DNA from: Arthrobacter livingstonensis
GTDB taxonomy: Bacteria; Actinomycetota; Actinomycetes; Actinomycetales; Micrococcaceae
Assembly (NCBI RefSeq): GCF_003219815.1
Contig: NZ_QJVD01000011.1
Coordinates: 81,728-145,727, forward strand
Reading direction: 5' to 3'
DNA length: 64,000 bases
The notes below the pieces were generated by a model that saw only the letters and a program-made list of their open reading frames with translations, searched no databases and was not told where the DNA came from. The translations under genes were made by a program, and so were the position numbers. Shown piece by piece: positions 28,904 through 38,026 of the stretch; within the stretch, counting starts at the first letter, position 1; the number at the start of each line of letters is the position of its first letter.

Positions 28904-29977
28904 ATGGAAATCGGCAGATCTGCCCCGCCGCGGCCGCGGCCAGTGGGCAACCTCGGAAAAGGCGGCACCGCCCGAGGTCTTGACCCACGTGCGTACGGTG
29001 CACGTCTACTGCAGCGGGTGGGTGCGGTTGCCGCCATCGCCGGCGGCGCCGCGGCCGGCGTCGGGATCCTGACGGCACTCGAGGGACTGTGGGCCTATGA
29101 ACGGCTGGCGCCCCGGGACTCGGTCGGCTCCCACCCCGCCACGGGATTTTTTGGTGGGCAGGATGGCGAAGAACCCTTGAGCCTGGTACTTCTAGGCGAC
29201 TCCCTTGCTGTGGGATATGGTGCAGCAGTACCGGAGGGGTCTGTGGGCTACATGCTGGCCGATGGACTGGCCGCGACGACGGGAAGACCGGTGACGCTGG
29301 ACAATGTCGCCTTCATCGGCGCAACATCCGAGGACCTCCGCCTCCAGCTTGCAGCCCTCGACGCCCGCGGCCTGCGACCGCAAGTTGCAGTCATCATAGT
29401 CGGAGGCAACGACGTCCTGCACCTGAGCAACATCAGCCGGTCGCTGGCTGCGCTGGCGGCAACGGTCCGGGAACTTCGGCGGCGCGGCAGCCACGTGGTT
29501 GTGGCTTCCTGTCCGGACATGGGCACCGTGTCGGTGTTCCTGCAACCGCTGCGCTTCAGCGCGCACTGGTTGAGCCGGATGCTGGCCACCGGCCAGACCA
29601 TTGTGGTGCTGCGTAACGGGGGGCGAACTGTTTCGCTGGCGGATCTGCTGGGACCGATTTTCAGGCGCGAACGGAAGCTGATGTTCTCCACCGACCATCT
29701 GCATCCCTCCGCCCACGGGTATGCCGAGGCGGCCCGGGTAATGCTCCCCAGCGTGGTGGCTGCCGCCGGCTACAGCACGGGCGGCTTGACCGGTGTTCCC
29801 CACCGGGTATACCAAAAGGGGCGGCGGCGTCCCTTGGCCTGGTTCGCTTTCAGGGCTTCGCGCCAATCAGGGACGGAGGTCAGCCTGGTCCCCACCCGAA
29901 CGGGGCACGACGTCGCCGTCCGGCGATTGCTGCCCGGCCACCGCCGGGTCACGCCGGGTCGGCGGCAGGCGCGGTAG
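28904..29977 (+). CDS. SGNH/GDSL-family hydrolase, membrane-associated
   Basis: Probable esterase or lipase of the SGNH fold. Block I GDSLAVGYG holds the nucleophile Ser100, block III is GGNDV, and block V DHLHPSAHGY holds the Asp/His pair. A hydrophobic segment near residues 40-60 follows a basic N-terminus, so the catalytic domain is probably outside, anchored or released. The ~65-residue tail after the catalytic domain is basic and Arg-rich. The ATG at 28904 has GGGAGGA 3 nt upstream. Substrate unknown. A 34-nt tandem repeat covers its stop codon. Confidence 0.85.
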   Translation: MEIGRSAPPRPRPVGNLGKGGTARGLDPRAYGARLLQRVGAVAAIAGGAAAGVGILTALEGLWAYERLAPRDSVGSHPATGFFGGQDGEEPLSLVLLGDSLAVGYGAAVPEGSVGYMLADGLAATTGRPVTLDNVAFIGATSEDLRLQLAALDARGLRPQVAVIIVGGNDVLHLSNISRSLAALAATVRELRRRGSHVVVASCPDMGTVSVFLQPLRFSAHWLSRMLATGQTIVVLRNGGRTVSLADLLGPIFRRERKLMFSTDHLHPSAHGYAEAARVMLPSVVAAAGYSTGGLTGVPHRVYQKGRRRPLAWFAFRASRQSGTEVSLVPTRTGHDVAVRRLLPGHRRVTPGRRQAR

Positions 29978-30037
29978 CCGGGTCCGGCCGGGTCGGCGAC
30001 AGGCGCGGTAGCCGGGTCCTGCCGGGTCGGCTGCGGG
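29953..30037. repeat. 34-nt tandem repeat across the SGNH hydrolase stop
   Basis: Units start at 29953, 29987 and 30021 (GCCGGGTCGGC...). The first two are complete with two differences, the third partial. The stop codon TAG at 29975-29977 falls in unit 1, so unit number does not change the protein. Confidence 0.8.
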
Positions 30038-30073
30038 ACCGGGCCAAGGTGGAACGGCCGTGCGTCACGGAAG

Positions 30074-30973
30074 CTAGAACGTGTGCTCCGGGCCGGGGAA
30101 CGTCCCCGCGCGGACGTCGTCGCCGTAGGCCTTGGCTGCGTCCGCCAGGACGGTGCGCAACTGGGCGTACTGCTTGACGAACTTTGCCATCTTTCCGGTG
30201 CGCAGCCCGGCCATGTCCTGCCACACCAGCACTTGCCCCGTGGTGCTGTTCCCGGCCCCGATACCGACTGTCGGCACGGAAACGGCCGCCTCCACGGCAA
30301 CGGCCGTGGCGGCCGGGACCATTTCCATCAGCACACAGAACGCGCCCGCATCTGCCAGCGCGACGGCGTCGTCCACCATGGCCTGGGCCGCTTCGCCACG
30401 GCCCTGCACCCGGTAGCCGCCGAGCATGTGTTCGCTTTGCGGTGTAAAGCCGATGTGGGCCATGACGGGAATGCCGGCCTGGGTCAGCGCCCTCACGGTG
30501 GGGGCGTAGTACGCGCCACCCTCCATTTTCACGGCGTGGACCAGCCCCTCCTTCATGAGGCGGACGGAGGAGGCGATGGCCTGTTCAGGTGACTGTTCGT
30601 AGCTGCCAAACGGCAGGTCGGCCACGACCAGGGCGCGCTTGGCGCCAGCGGTCACGGCACGGGAGAAGATGATCATTTCATCCAGCGTGATGGGCAGGGA
30701 CGTCTCGTTGCCCAAGACGTTGTTGGACGCGGAATCGCCCACCAGCAGCACCTCTATGCCTGCTTCGTCAAAGATCTGTGCCGTGTACTGATCGTAGGCG
30801 GTCAGCATGGCGAATTTTTGGCCATTGCGCTTGGCCGCCTGCAGGTGGTGGGTGCGGATCCGGGCAGCCGTGGCGGGAATGCCGGAACCATACGGTGCCG
30901 CCATCTCCGCGGCAGGGGGCGCGGGTGCGGCGTTGGCGGAATCGGCGGCGTCGGGTGTGCTTGTTGAAGGCAT
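30074..30973 (-). CDS. panB: Ketopantoate hydroxymethyltransferase PanB
   Basis: Moves a hydroxymethyl group from methylene-tetrahydrofolate to 2-oxoisovalerate in pantothenate and CoA synthesis. Family segments: MLTAYDQYTAQ, VGDSASNNVLG, VKMEGG, HIGFTPQS, the late VPTVGIGAG and GQVLVWQDMAG. About 30 Ala/Pro-rich residues precede the barrel. 299 aa. panB near glnA2-glnE is also seen in mycobacteria. Confidence 0.95.
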   Translation of the reverse strand: MPSTSTPDAADSANAAPAPPAAEMAAPYGSGIPATAARIRTHHLQAAKRNGQKFAMLTAYDQYTAQIFDEAGIEVLLVGDSASNNVLGNETSLPITLDEMIIFSRAVTAGAKRALVVADLPFGSYEQSPEQAIASSVRLMKEGLVHAVKMEGGAYYAPTVRALTQAGIPVMAHIGFTPQSEHMLGGYRVQGRGEAAQAMVDDAVALADAGAFCVLMEMVPAATAVAVEAAVSVPTVGIGAGNSTTGQVLVWQDMAGLRTGKMAKFVKQYAQLRTVLADAAKAYGDDVRAGTFPGPEHTF

Positions 30974-30979
30974 GCCTAG

Positions 30980-30985
30980 AGCTTA
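30980..30985 (-). promoter_or_regulatory. Putative leaderless panB -10 element
   Basis: TAAGCT on the minus strand, 6 nt before the panB ATG at 30973, with no ribosome site. Confidence 0.45.
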
Positions 30986-31125
30986 TTACGAGTCGGTGCA
31001 CTAATTCGTCCATGCCGCCTTCCAGTCCTTAGTAGAGTATGGATTGAGGGCCCAACAAGGTGGAGAGAATCAGCGTTGTCGGTTCTGGCACGGGCTTTTT
31101 AGCCAACTACGGTGAGTGAACGGAA

Positions 31126-32478
31126 ATGAGGGCCATAGTGGACCGCCAGCAGGAATTTGTCTTGCGTACCATCGAGGAACGCGATGTCCGGTTTGTCCGG
31201 CTGTGGTTCACCGACGTGGTGGGCAGCCTGAAGTCGGTGGCGCTTGCCCCTGCGGAGGTCGAGGGCGCCTTTGAGGAGGGCCTGGGTTTTGACGGATCGA
31301 GCATTGAGGGCCTCTCACGCGTGTTTGAATCCGACATGCTGGCCCAGCCCGACCCGTCCACGTTTCAGATCCTGCCCTGGCGCGGGACGACCGAGCAGAC
31401 CTCACGCATGTTCTGCGATATTCTCACGCCCGACGGCGAACCCTCCACGGCGGATCCGCGCAACGTTCTCAAGCGCACCTTGGAAAAGGCTGCGGACATG
31501 GGCTTCACCTGCTACACCCACCCCGAGATTGAGTTTTACCTGCTCAAAAGCGACAAGCCGGGCCCGGACGGCATCCCCATCCCGGTGGACCAGGCGGGCT
31601 ACTTTGACCACGTACCCGGCGGCGTGGCCCAGGACTTCCGCCGCACGGCCGTCACCATGCTTGAGGATGTCGGCATATCGGTCGAGTTCAGCCATCACGA
31701 GGCCGGACCCGGCCAAAACGAGATTGACCTGCGCTATGCCGATGCCCTGCAGACTGCGGACAACATCATGACGTTCCGCACGGTGATCCGCGAGGTCGCC
31801 ATCCAGCAGGGCACGTATGCCACGTTCATGCCCAAGCCGTTTTCGGATCACCCCGGCTCGGGCATGCACACGCACTTTTCCTTGTTTGAGGGCGACACGA
31901 ACGCCTTCCACGAGCCCGGGGCGGAATTTCAGCTGTCCAAGACGGCCCGGCAGTTCATGGCAGGCATCCTGCGCCACGCGCCGGAATTCACTGCCGTCAC
32001 CAACCAGTTCGTGAATTCCTACAAGCGCCTCTGGGGCGGGGGAGAGGCGCCCAGCTACGTCTCCTGGGGCCACAACAATCGTTCGGCGCTGATGCGTGTG
32101 CCGCTGTACAAGCCCGGCAAGGGCCAGGCCTCGAGGCTGGAATACCGCGGCATTGACTCCGCGGCCAACCCCTACCTGGCCTATGCGGTTTTGCTGGGGG
32201 CCGGGCTGAAGGGCATTGAGGAAGACTATGAACTGCCGCCGGCGGCCGTGGAGGACGTCAGCGCCCTGACCACCGCTGAACGCCGGGCGCTGGGCCACGA
32301 CCCGCTGCCCTCGAGCCTGCATGACGCGGTCCGGCAGATGGAGGACTCTGAACTCATGCCGGAGATCCTGGGTGAAAAGGTTTATGACCACTTCCTGCGC
32401 AACAAGCGGGACGAATGGCAGGACTACCGGCTTCAGGTCACCCCTTATGAGATCAACCGCTACCTGGGGGTGCTCTAA
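31126..32478 (+). CDS. glnA2: Glutamine synthetase type I, GlnA2-like
   Basis: ATP-dependent glutamate-ammonia ligase family. The N-terminal beta-grasp segment, GFDGSSIEG, the catalytic HEAGPGQNEIDLRYADAL and HFSLFEG, and the C-terminal RVPLYKPG are clear. 450 aa, about 24 shorter than the GlnA at 42755-44179. It has Tyr368 in DYELPP, but lacks the [10 protein letters not shown] context of the adenylylated enzyme. It lies 8 nt upstream of glnE, as glnA2 does in mycobacteria. Its true substrate may not be glutamate; in Streptomyces some GlnA-like enzymes use polyamines. Confidence 0.9.
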   Translation: MRAIVDRQQEFVLRTIEERDVRFVRLWFTDVVGSLKSVALAPAEVEGAFEEGLGFDGSSIEGLSRVFESDMLAQPDPSTFQILPWRGTTEQTSRMFCDILTPDGEPSTADPRNVLKRTLEKAADMGFTCYTHPEIEFYLLKSDKPGPDGIPIPVDQAGYFDHVPGGVAQDFRRTAVTMLEDVGISVEFSHHEAGPGQNEIDLRYADALQTADNIMTFRTVIREVAIQQGTYATFMPKPFSDHPGSGMHTHFSLFEGDTNAFHEPGAEFQLSKTARQFMAGILRHAPEFTAVTNQFVNSYKRLWGGGEAPSYVSWGHNNRSALMRVPLYKPGKGQASRLEYRGIDSAANPYLAYAVLLGAGLKGIEEDYELPPAAVEDVSALTTAERRALGHDPLPSSLHDAVRQMEDSELMPEILGEKVYDHFLRNKRDEWQDYRLQVTPYEINRYLGVL

Positions 32479-32486
32479 CCCAACCG

Positions 32487-35400
32487 ATGAGTTCCCTGAC
32501 CCGCACCCTGATCACCCTGGGCTTCTCCGACCTCGAAAAAAGTGAGAGGTTCCTGGGCTTCCGGGAGCTGGCCGGGCTCGATCAGGGCGACCTGCTCACG
32601 GCGTTGAAGTCCGCCAACGATCCCGACTTGGCCGTGCAGTCCCTGGTCCGGCTGCTCAGTGCCGTGCCGGCCGCGTACGGCAAGCTCACCGCCACCGACG
32701 CCGAAACAGGCAGTGAGGTCCCCAACGAGGCCCTCTTCCGGCTGCTCGGTGCCTCGGAGGCCCTGGCCGAGTTCCTGATCCGGCACCCCGAACACATCGA
32801 CGTCCTGGACACGCCGACGTCCCCGGAACCGGCCGCAGTCCCCGGCGCGGTCCTGCGCGCCTCGATGCTGGCAGCGGTGGGTGCGGACCCGGCGTCGGGC
32901 ATGCCCGCGGCGGCGGTGTCCGGCACGGAAGCGAGGATCGCGCTGCGCACACAGTACCGGCGCCACCTGGCCGAACTGGCCATCCGGGACCTTTGCGCCG
33001 CGTCGCCGCAGGACGTCATGCCGCTGGTCGGCGCCGAGCTTGCCGACCTCGCCGCGGCCGCCCTGGAGGCCGCACTGGCCGTGGCTCGAACTGAGGTGTC
33101 GGACCATTTTCCGGCGCGGGACGTGGCCGCCGTGAAGCTCAGTGTCATCGGCATGGGCAAGTGCGGGGCACGGGAGCTGAACTATATTTCCGACGTCGAC
33201 GTCATGTACGTCATTGAGGCCGCGGACGCCGGCCCGGACGACGCCGGTGGGCTGGATGAGGCGCACGCCGTCACCGTGGGCAGTGCGCTTGCCTCGGCAG
33301 TGTCCCAGACCATCTACGCGCCTGAGCGCGAGCCCGGCCTGTGGGAAGTGGACGCCAACCTGCGTCCCGAAGGCAAGGACGGCCCGCTGGTGCGCACACT
33401 TGAATCCTTCCTGCAGTACTACCAGCGCTGGGCCCACGACTGGGAGTTCCAGGCCTTGCTGAAGGCGCGCGCCATTGCGGGGGACCTGGAACTGGGCGAA
33501 CGGTTTGAACATGCCGTGGCGCCCCTGATCTGGACGTCCTCGGAGCGGGACGGCTTTGTGGCATCAGTGCAGGCCATGCGCCGCCGCGTCACCGCCAACA
33601 TCCGCGACTCCGAATCCGGCCGGCAGATCAAGCTGGGCAAGGGCGGGCTGCGCGACGTTGAATTCACGGTCCAGCTGCTGCAGCTCGTCCACGCGAAAAA
33701 TGATCCATCCCTGCGGCTGCGGGCCACCACGGACGCCATCCATGCGCTGATGAAGGCAGGTTACATTGGCCGTACCGACGCGGCCAAGCTGGACGGCGCG
33801 TACCGCTACCTGAGGGTCCTCGAACACCGAATCCAGCTGGTGCACATGCGCCGAACGCACCTGATGCCGACGGCGCCGGAGCAGCTGCGTGCCCTGGCGC
33901 GGGCGGTCACCGGTCCTATGAACCTCAAGCGGCCCAGCGCGGAGACGCTGCTGGAAGACTGGGGCAGGGTCAAGCGGCAGGTCCACGCGCTGCACGAACA
34001 CATCTTTTACCGGCCCATCCTGGCCACTGCCGCGCACCTGAGCGCCGCGGACGCAGCTTTGACCACGGATGCGGCCAGGGCGCGGCTGGCCGCGCTCGGC
34101 TACCGGGACGCCGCCGGCGCCCAGCGCCACATTGAGGCCCTGACGGCCGGGGTGAGCCGCCGGGCGGCCCTGCAGCGCCAGCTGTTGCCCGTGCTGCTGG
34201 GGTGGCTGGCCGACGGCGTCAACCCCGACGGCGGGCTGCTCGCCTTCCGCCGTGTGAGCGAGGCGCTGGGAACCTCGCACTGGTATCTGGGAATGCTCCG
34301 CGACCACCAGGCCGCAGCCGAGCGCCTGTGTCATGTGTTGTCCAGTTCCCGCCTGGTGACGGACCTTTTGGAAGTTTCACCCGAGGCAACGGCCTGGTTT
34401 GGCAACGACAAGGAACTGGTTCCACTGGCGTTTGAGGCCCAGTGGACCGAGATCCAATCCAAAATGTCCCGGCACCCTGAGCCGACGGAAGCCATTCGGC
34501 TGATCCGCCTGATCAGGCAGCGCGAGATCCTGCGGATCGCCATTGCGGACTGCTCCGGGTTGTTGTCCCAGGACCAGGTCTCCGCCGCGCTCAGCGACGC
34601 GGACCGGGCCGCCGTGCTGGGGGCCCTGCTCGTTGCCGAGTCGGACGTCCAGGCCGGCGGTCAGGCGCTGACCAGGGTGCTGGTGGTGGCCATGGGCCGG
34701 CAGGGCGGACGCGAAATAGGCTACGGCTCCGACGCCGACGTGCTTTTTGTCCACCGGCCCGTGGCGGGTGCCGACGAAGCGGAGGCCCAGGCGCAGGCAC
34801 AGGCGATCGTTGCGAAGCTGATGTCCATGCTGACCCAGCCGGTACGTCCGGCCATCATGGCCGAGCGCGTGCTCAGTATCGACGCGGACCTGCGCCCGGA
34901 AGGCAAAAGCGGCCCGCTCGTGCGTTCCCTCGAGGCGTACCGCGAGTACTACGCCCGGTGGTCCTCCGCTTGGGAGGCCCAGGCGCTGTTGCGGGCGCTT
35001 CCCCTGGCGGGCAGCGACGAGCTGGCCGTCGACTTCCTCGAGATGGTCAACCCGGTCAGGTACCCGGCCGTCCTGGGCGAGACGGAACTGCGGGAGATCA
35101 AGCGCATCAAGGCCAGGATGGAATCCGAGCGGCTGCCGCGTGGTGCCGATCCCGCGCGACACGTGAAGCTGGGCCGTGGCGGCCTGAGCGATGTTGAGTG
35201 GCTGGTCCAGCTGTGGCAGCTGCAAAACGCGCACAGCGAGCCGTCGCTGAGGACTACGCAGACGGTGGCGGCACTCCATGGCGCCCATGCGCTGGGACTG
35301 GTGGACGGCGAGGACGCCTCCGTGCTGGAAGCCGCCTGGCGGCTGGCCGGAAAGATCCGCAACGCCAACGTGATTTGGACCGGCAAGTCCTCCGACGTGC

Positions 35401-35540
35401 TGCCGTCAGCGCGCGGAGACCTGGAGGCGGTGGCGCGCTGGTGCGGCTACGAGCCAGGGCAGGCTACTGCTTTCGAGGAGGACTACCTGGGGCTTACCCG
35501 GCGGGCCCGGGCGGTGTTTGAGCGGCTTTTTTACGGATAA
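32487..35540 (+). CDS. glnE: Glutamine synthetase adenylyltransferase GlnE
   Basis: Bifunctional enzyme that adds AMP to, and removes it from, a Tyr of glutamine synthetase according to nitrogen state. Both nucleotidyltransferase domains are present: GMGKCGARELNYISDVDV (near residue 222, deadenylylating half) and AMGRQGGREIGYGSDADV (near residue 736, adenylylating half), each followed by a helical region with a KLGxGGLxDVE motif. 1017 aa. Its likely target is Tyr402 of the GlnA at 42755-44179. It converges with the sulfatase gene, with a 20-nt gap. Confidence 0.96.
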   Translation: MSSLTRTLITLGFSDLEKSERFLGFRELAGLDQGDLLTALKSANDPDLAVQSLVRLLSAVPAAYGKLTATDAETGSEVPNEALFRLLGASEALAEFLIRHPEHIDVLDTPTSPEPAAVPGAVLRASMLAAVGADPASGMPAAAVSGTEARIALRTQYRRHLAELAIRDLCAASPQDVMPLVGAELADLAAAALEAALAVARTEVSDHFPARDVAAVKLSVIGMGKCGARELNYISDVDVMYVIEAADAGPDDAGGLDEAHAVTVGSALASAVSQTIYAPEREPGLWEVDANLRPEGKDGPLVRTLESFLQYYQRWAHDWEFQALLKARAIAGDLELGERFEHAVAPLIWTSSERDGFVASVQAMRRRVTANIRDSESGRQIKLGKGGLRDVEFTVQLLQLVHAKNDPSLRLRATTDAIHALMKAGYIGRTDAAKLDGAYRYLRVLEHRIQLVHMRRTHLMPTAPEQLRALARAVTGPMNLKRPSAETLLEDWGRVKRQVHALHEHIFYRPILATAAHLSAADAALTTDAARARLAALGYRDAAGAQRHIEALTAGVSRRAALQRQLLPVLLGWLADGVNPDGGLLAFRRVSEALGTSHWYLGMLRDHQAAAERLCHVLSSSRLVTDLLEVSPEATAWFGNDKELVPLAFEAQWTEIQSKMSRHPEPTEAIRLIRLIRQREILRIAIADCSGLLSQDQVSAALSDADRAAVLGALLVAESDVQAGGQALTRVLVVAMGRQGGREIGYGSDADVLFVHRPVAGADEAEAQAQAQAIVAKLMSMLTQPVRPAIMAERVLSIDADLRPEGKSGPLVRSLEAYREYYARWSSAWEAQALLRALPLAGSDELAVDFLEMVNPVRYPAVLGETELREIKRIKARMESERLPRGADPARHVKLGRGGLSDVEWLVQLWQLQNAHSEPSLRTTQTVAALHGAHALGLVDGEDASVLEAAWRLAGKIRNANVIWTGKSSDVLPSARGDLEAVARWCGYEPGQATAFEEDYLGLTRRARAVFERLFYG

Positions 35541-35560
35541 AGCGGCCGCTGCCCGCCATG

Positions 35561-37081
35561 TCAACAGGGGCGGGACGGATTCCGGCCGTGCCAGCCGCTG
35601 GGCAGCAGCACCCGGGTGTGGGCGAGCATGGTGACTGCCTCCGCCCCGGCGACCAGTGCGCCGTCGCGCACGAAGCCTTCCTCGCGGCCCGTGAGATCCG
35701 CGGTCAGCCGCCCCTTCCACAGCGCCAGCAATTCGGCGTGTTCGGGCAACGGCGCCAGGTTGTGCATTTCCCCTGGATCGTTGTCCAGATCGAAGAGTTC
35801 CTCGGTACCCCATTCGGAGGCCCACAGGTACTTGACATGGCCGTCAGTGACCCACTGCAGGGACTGGCCAAAGTACACGTGTTCGCCGTGCAGCCATTGG
35901 CGCCACGGTTCGGGCGCCGGAGCGTCTTTCGGAGCCTGGCGCAGGAAGCGCGCCAGCGACCTGCCATCGCAGCTCTCCGGCACGGGCAGACCGGCCAGCT
36001 CCAACAGGGTCGGCATGATGTCGCGCAGCTCCACCACCTCATCCACCACGCCGCCGCGCTTCGCCGCGGTGTCGTTTGGGGCCGGTGCGACGATGAATGG
36101 CACCCGGGCGGAGCCTTCGTAGCCCACCGCCTTGCGGTAGAAGTCATGATCGCCGAGCATTTCACCGTGGTCGGAGGTAAACGCCACGATGGTGTCCCCG
36201 GCCAGGCCAAACGCGTTCAGTGCCTCAAAAAGGCGCATGAGCTGCAAGTCGATCTGGGTCATGAGCCCGTAGTAACCGGCACGGGTACGGTGGGTGACGG
36301 CCTCGGATAAGGTGCCGAAGGCCAGCTGGTGGTTGCCATCGGTTCGCACGGACTCGAAGTGGTGCTCCCAATCGCCCAACCGGCGCTTGAAGGCGGGCAG
36401 GTCCAGGTACATGTCCATGGCCCATGCCGGTGGATCGTAGGGCGGATGCGGGCGGTGGAAGGATAGATAAAGGAAGAACGGCACGGTGGGGTCCCGGCGG
36501 TACAGCCATTCCACTGCCTGGGAGCCGGCCCAAGACGTCGGGTGCAGGCGCTCGGACTTGTCCCACGGCCGTGCCACAGTCGAGTTGCATCCTGCGCCGT
36601 GATCAAAGTATTCCTCGTCGGCCGTGACTCCGGGCTGGCGCCGTAGCCACGGGACGTAGTCGTCGAAGTACTTGAAGTTCAGCCGGTGTTCCCGCCGGGT
36701 ATGGTGCAGGAAGCCGTCGTGGAGAATGACGTCGTCAAAGCCCACCCGGCTGCGCTCGGGGTAAACGTGCATCTTGCCGATGGACTGTGTCTGATAGCCG
36801 GCGCGGCGGAACTCGCCCTGCAGCGTGACGGGATGAACTGCGTCGAACGGCACGCCCTCCTGGTAGCCCACCCGCCCGTGGCGCTCCTGGGACTGGCCGG
36901 TAAACAGTGCCACACGCGCCGGGACACACGTGGGCGTGGCCGAATAGGCGTGCCGGAACCTGGCACCCCTGGAGGCCAGTTCGTCCAAGTGCGGCGTCTG
37001 CACGTGGGGGTGCCCCTCGGCGCCAAGACAGTCGCCACGCCATTCGTCGGCACAAATAAGGATCACGTTGGGGTCGGTCAT
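35561..37081 (-). CDS. Sulfatase family hydrolase
   Basis: Alkaline-phosphatase-fold sulfatase. N-terminal metal site VILICADEWRGD, the formylglycine motif TCVPARVALFTG with Cys52 as the residue to be oxidised, and SDHGEMLGDH with further metal ligands. The motif has Ala where the common CxPSR has Ser; it still fits CxPxR. 506 aa and no signal peptide, so probably cytoplasmic. Substrate (sulfate ester or phosphonate ester) is unknown. No formylglycine-generating enzyme gene is in the window, so activation must come from elsewhere. It opens the accessory region after glnE. Confidence 0.88.
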   Translation of the reverse strand: MTDPNVILICADEWRGDCLGAEGHPHVQTPHLDELASRGARFRHAYSATPTCVPARVALFTGQSQERHGRVGYQEGVPFDAVHPVTLQGEFRRAGYQTQSIGKMHVYPERSRVGFDDVILHDGFLHHTRREHRLNFKYFDDYVPWLRRQPGVTADEEYFDHGAGCNSTVARPWDKSERLHPTSWAGSQAVEWLYRRDPTVPFFLYLSFHRPHPPYDPPAWAMDMYLDLPAFKRRLGDWEHHFESVRTDGNHQLAFGTLSEAVTHRTRAGYYGLMTQIDLQLMRLFEALNAFGLAGDTIVAFTSDHGEMLGDHDFYRKAVGYEGSARVPFIVAPAPNDTAAKRGGVVDEVVELRDIMPTLLELAGLPVPESCDGRSLARFLRQAPKDAPAPEPWRQWLHGEHVYFGQSLQWVTDGHVKYLWASEWGTEELFDLDNDPGEMHNLAPLPEHAELLALWKGRLTADLTGREEGFVRDGALVAGAEAVTMLAHTRVLLPSGWHGRNPSRPC

Positions 37082-37346
37082 CAGCTGCCTTCTTCCAGTC
37101 CCACGGCACTCGGGAGGGCCGCGGAATCACCCCGAGCCTACCCCGGCGCGCCGTGTGGCAGGCCCTTTCTGCCGGGACACGCAAAACCCACTTCCGCACA
37201 TTGGTGGACAATTTGGCCATCCGTGCATGACACTATAAGGGACAAGTGCATACGATAAAAATTATGCCTGCCAAGCCTACTCCCGCTGGGGGAGGGATTT
37301 GGGGCCGTCCGGGCTGTCACACGAATCATCATTCGAGGGGTTTTCC

Positions 37347-37841
37347 ATGCAGAGTAGTCAACCCGTGAAACACACACGGACCGGCCGAATCGCCGTATTC
37401 GGTGCCGTTTTTACCGCGATCGCCATGTTCCTCGGACTTGGCGGGGCTGCAGCTGCAACCGCCCCGCAGGGACCCCTGACATCGCCGCACTCGCAGGTGG
37501 CTTCGGCTACCGCCGCTCCGGCGGGCCAGTGGATTTGGCCGTATGCCGGGTCTGCTTCGTCTTCGACGACGTTGGCGGGTCATTGGATTTGGCCGTATGC
37601 CGGGTCTGCTTCGTCTTCGACGACGTTGGCGGGTCAGTGGATTTGGCCGTATGCCGGGTCTGCTTCGTCTTCGACGACGTTGGCGGGTCAGTGGATTTGG
37701 CCGTATGCCGGGTCTGCTTCGTCTTCGACGACGTTGGCGGGTCAGTGGATTTGGCCGTATGCCGGGTCTGCTTCGTCTTCGACGACGTTGGCGGGTCAGT
37801 GGATTTGGCCGTATTCGGCTCCGGTCACCACTTTGGCATAA
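37347..37841 (+). CDS. Secreted protein of tandem Trp-Ile-Trp-Pro-Tyr repeats
   Basis: Function unknown and no family recognised. A Sec signal peptide (basic start, hydrophobic core FGAVFTAIAMFLGLGG, Ala-rich cleavage region near residue 35) is followed by ~20 spacer residues and then five copies of an 18-residue unit, AGQWIWPYAGSASSSTTL, plus a final variant ending WIWPYSAPVTTLA. Only one residue differs between full copies (Gln to His in copy 2). Each unit is an aromatic block and a Ser/Thr/Gly linker, as in surface or self-assembling proteins. Because the unit is 54 nt, all frames stay open; this frame is chosen for its ribosome site GAGGGG (37335-37340) and signal peptide. Codons (TCT, TCG, TTG, TAT, GGT) differ from neighbours. 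A strong terminator follows. It stands alone in its transcription unit. Confidence 0.85.
   Translation: MQSSQPVKHTRTGRIAVFGAVFTAIAMFLGLGGAAAATAPQGPLTSPHSQVASATAAPAGQWIWPYAGSASSSTTLAGHWIWPYAGSASSSTTLAGQWIWPYAGSASSSTTLAGQWIWPYAGSASSSTTLAGQWIWPYAGSASSSTTLAGQWIWPYSAPVTTLA
37521..37826 (+). repeat. 54-nt in-frame tandem repeat, five and two-thirds copies
   Basis: Units start at 37521, 37575, 37629, 37683, 37737 and 37791. Full units are almost identical at DNA level, differing only in the first nine bases of units 1 and 2, so the array expanded recently or is kept uniform by recombination. Confidence 0.95.
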
Positions 37842-37905
37842 GGGTGTAACGGCCGGCGACGGCCGTTGGGCAGCAGCTGACAGCGAATTGTCCAAAGTTA
37901 ATAGA

Positions 37906-37939
37906 GGGGCTGGCCGGTCATCCGGCTGGCCCCTTTTTT
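37906..37939 (+). terminator. Rho-independent terminator of the repeat protein
   Basis: A 12-bp stem, GGGGCTGGCCGG (37906-37917) with CCGGCTGGCCCC (37922-37933) including two G-T pairs, loop TCAT, followed directly by TTTTTT. The best terminator in the window. Confidence 0.9.
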
Positions 37940-38026
37940 GGTGGTACGGCGGCAGAGGTGGCAACCGCACAGTTTTGCCGTGTGTTTTTTGTCGGTGGTG
38001 CTGCCGCTGTGAGGCATTCGTCACAC

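Noticed and set aside
31021-31125. GlnR box upstream of glnA2
   Set aside because: No 11-nt spaced GTNAC/GAAAC series could be found in this gap, unlike at glnA.
37521-37826. CRISPR array
   Set aside because: Units are contiguous, identical and in frame, with no unique spacers and no cas genes.
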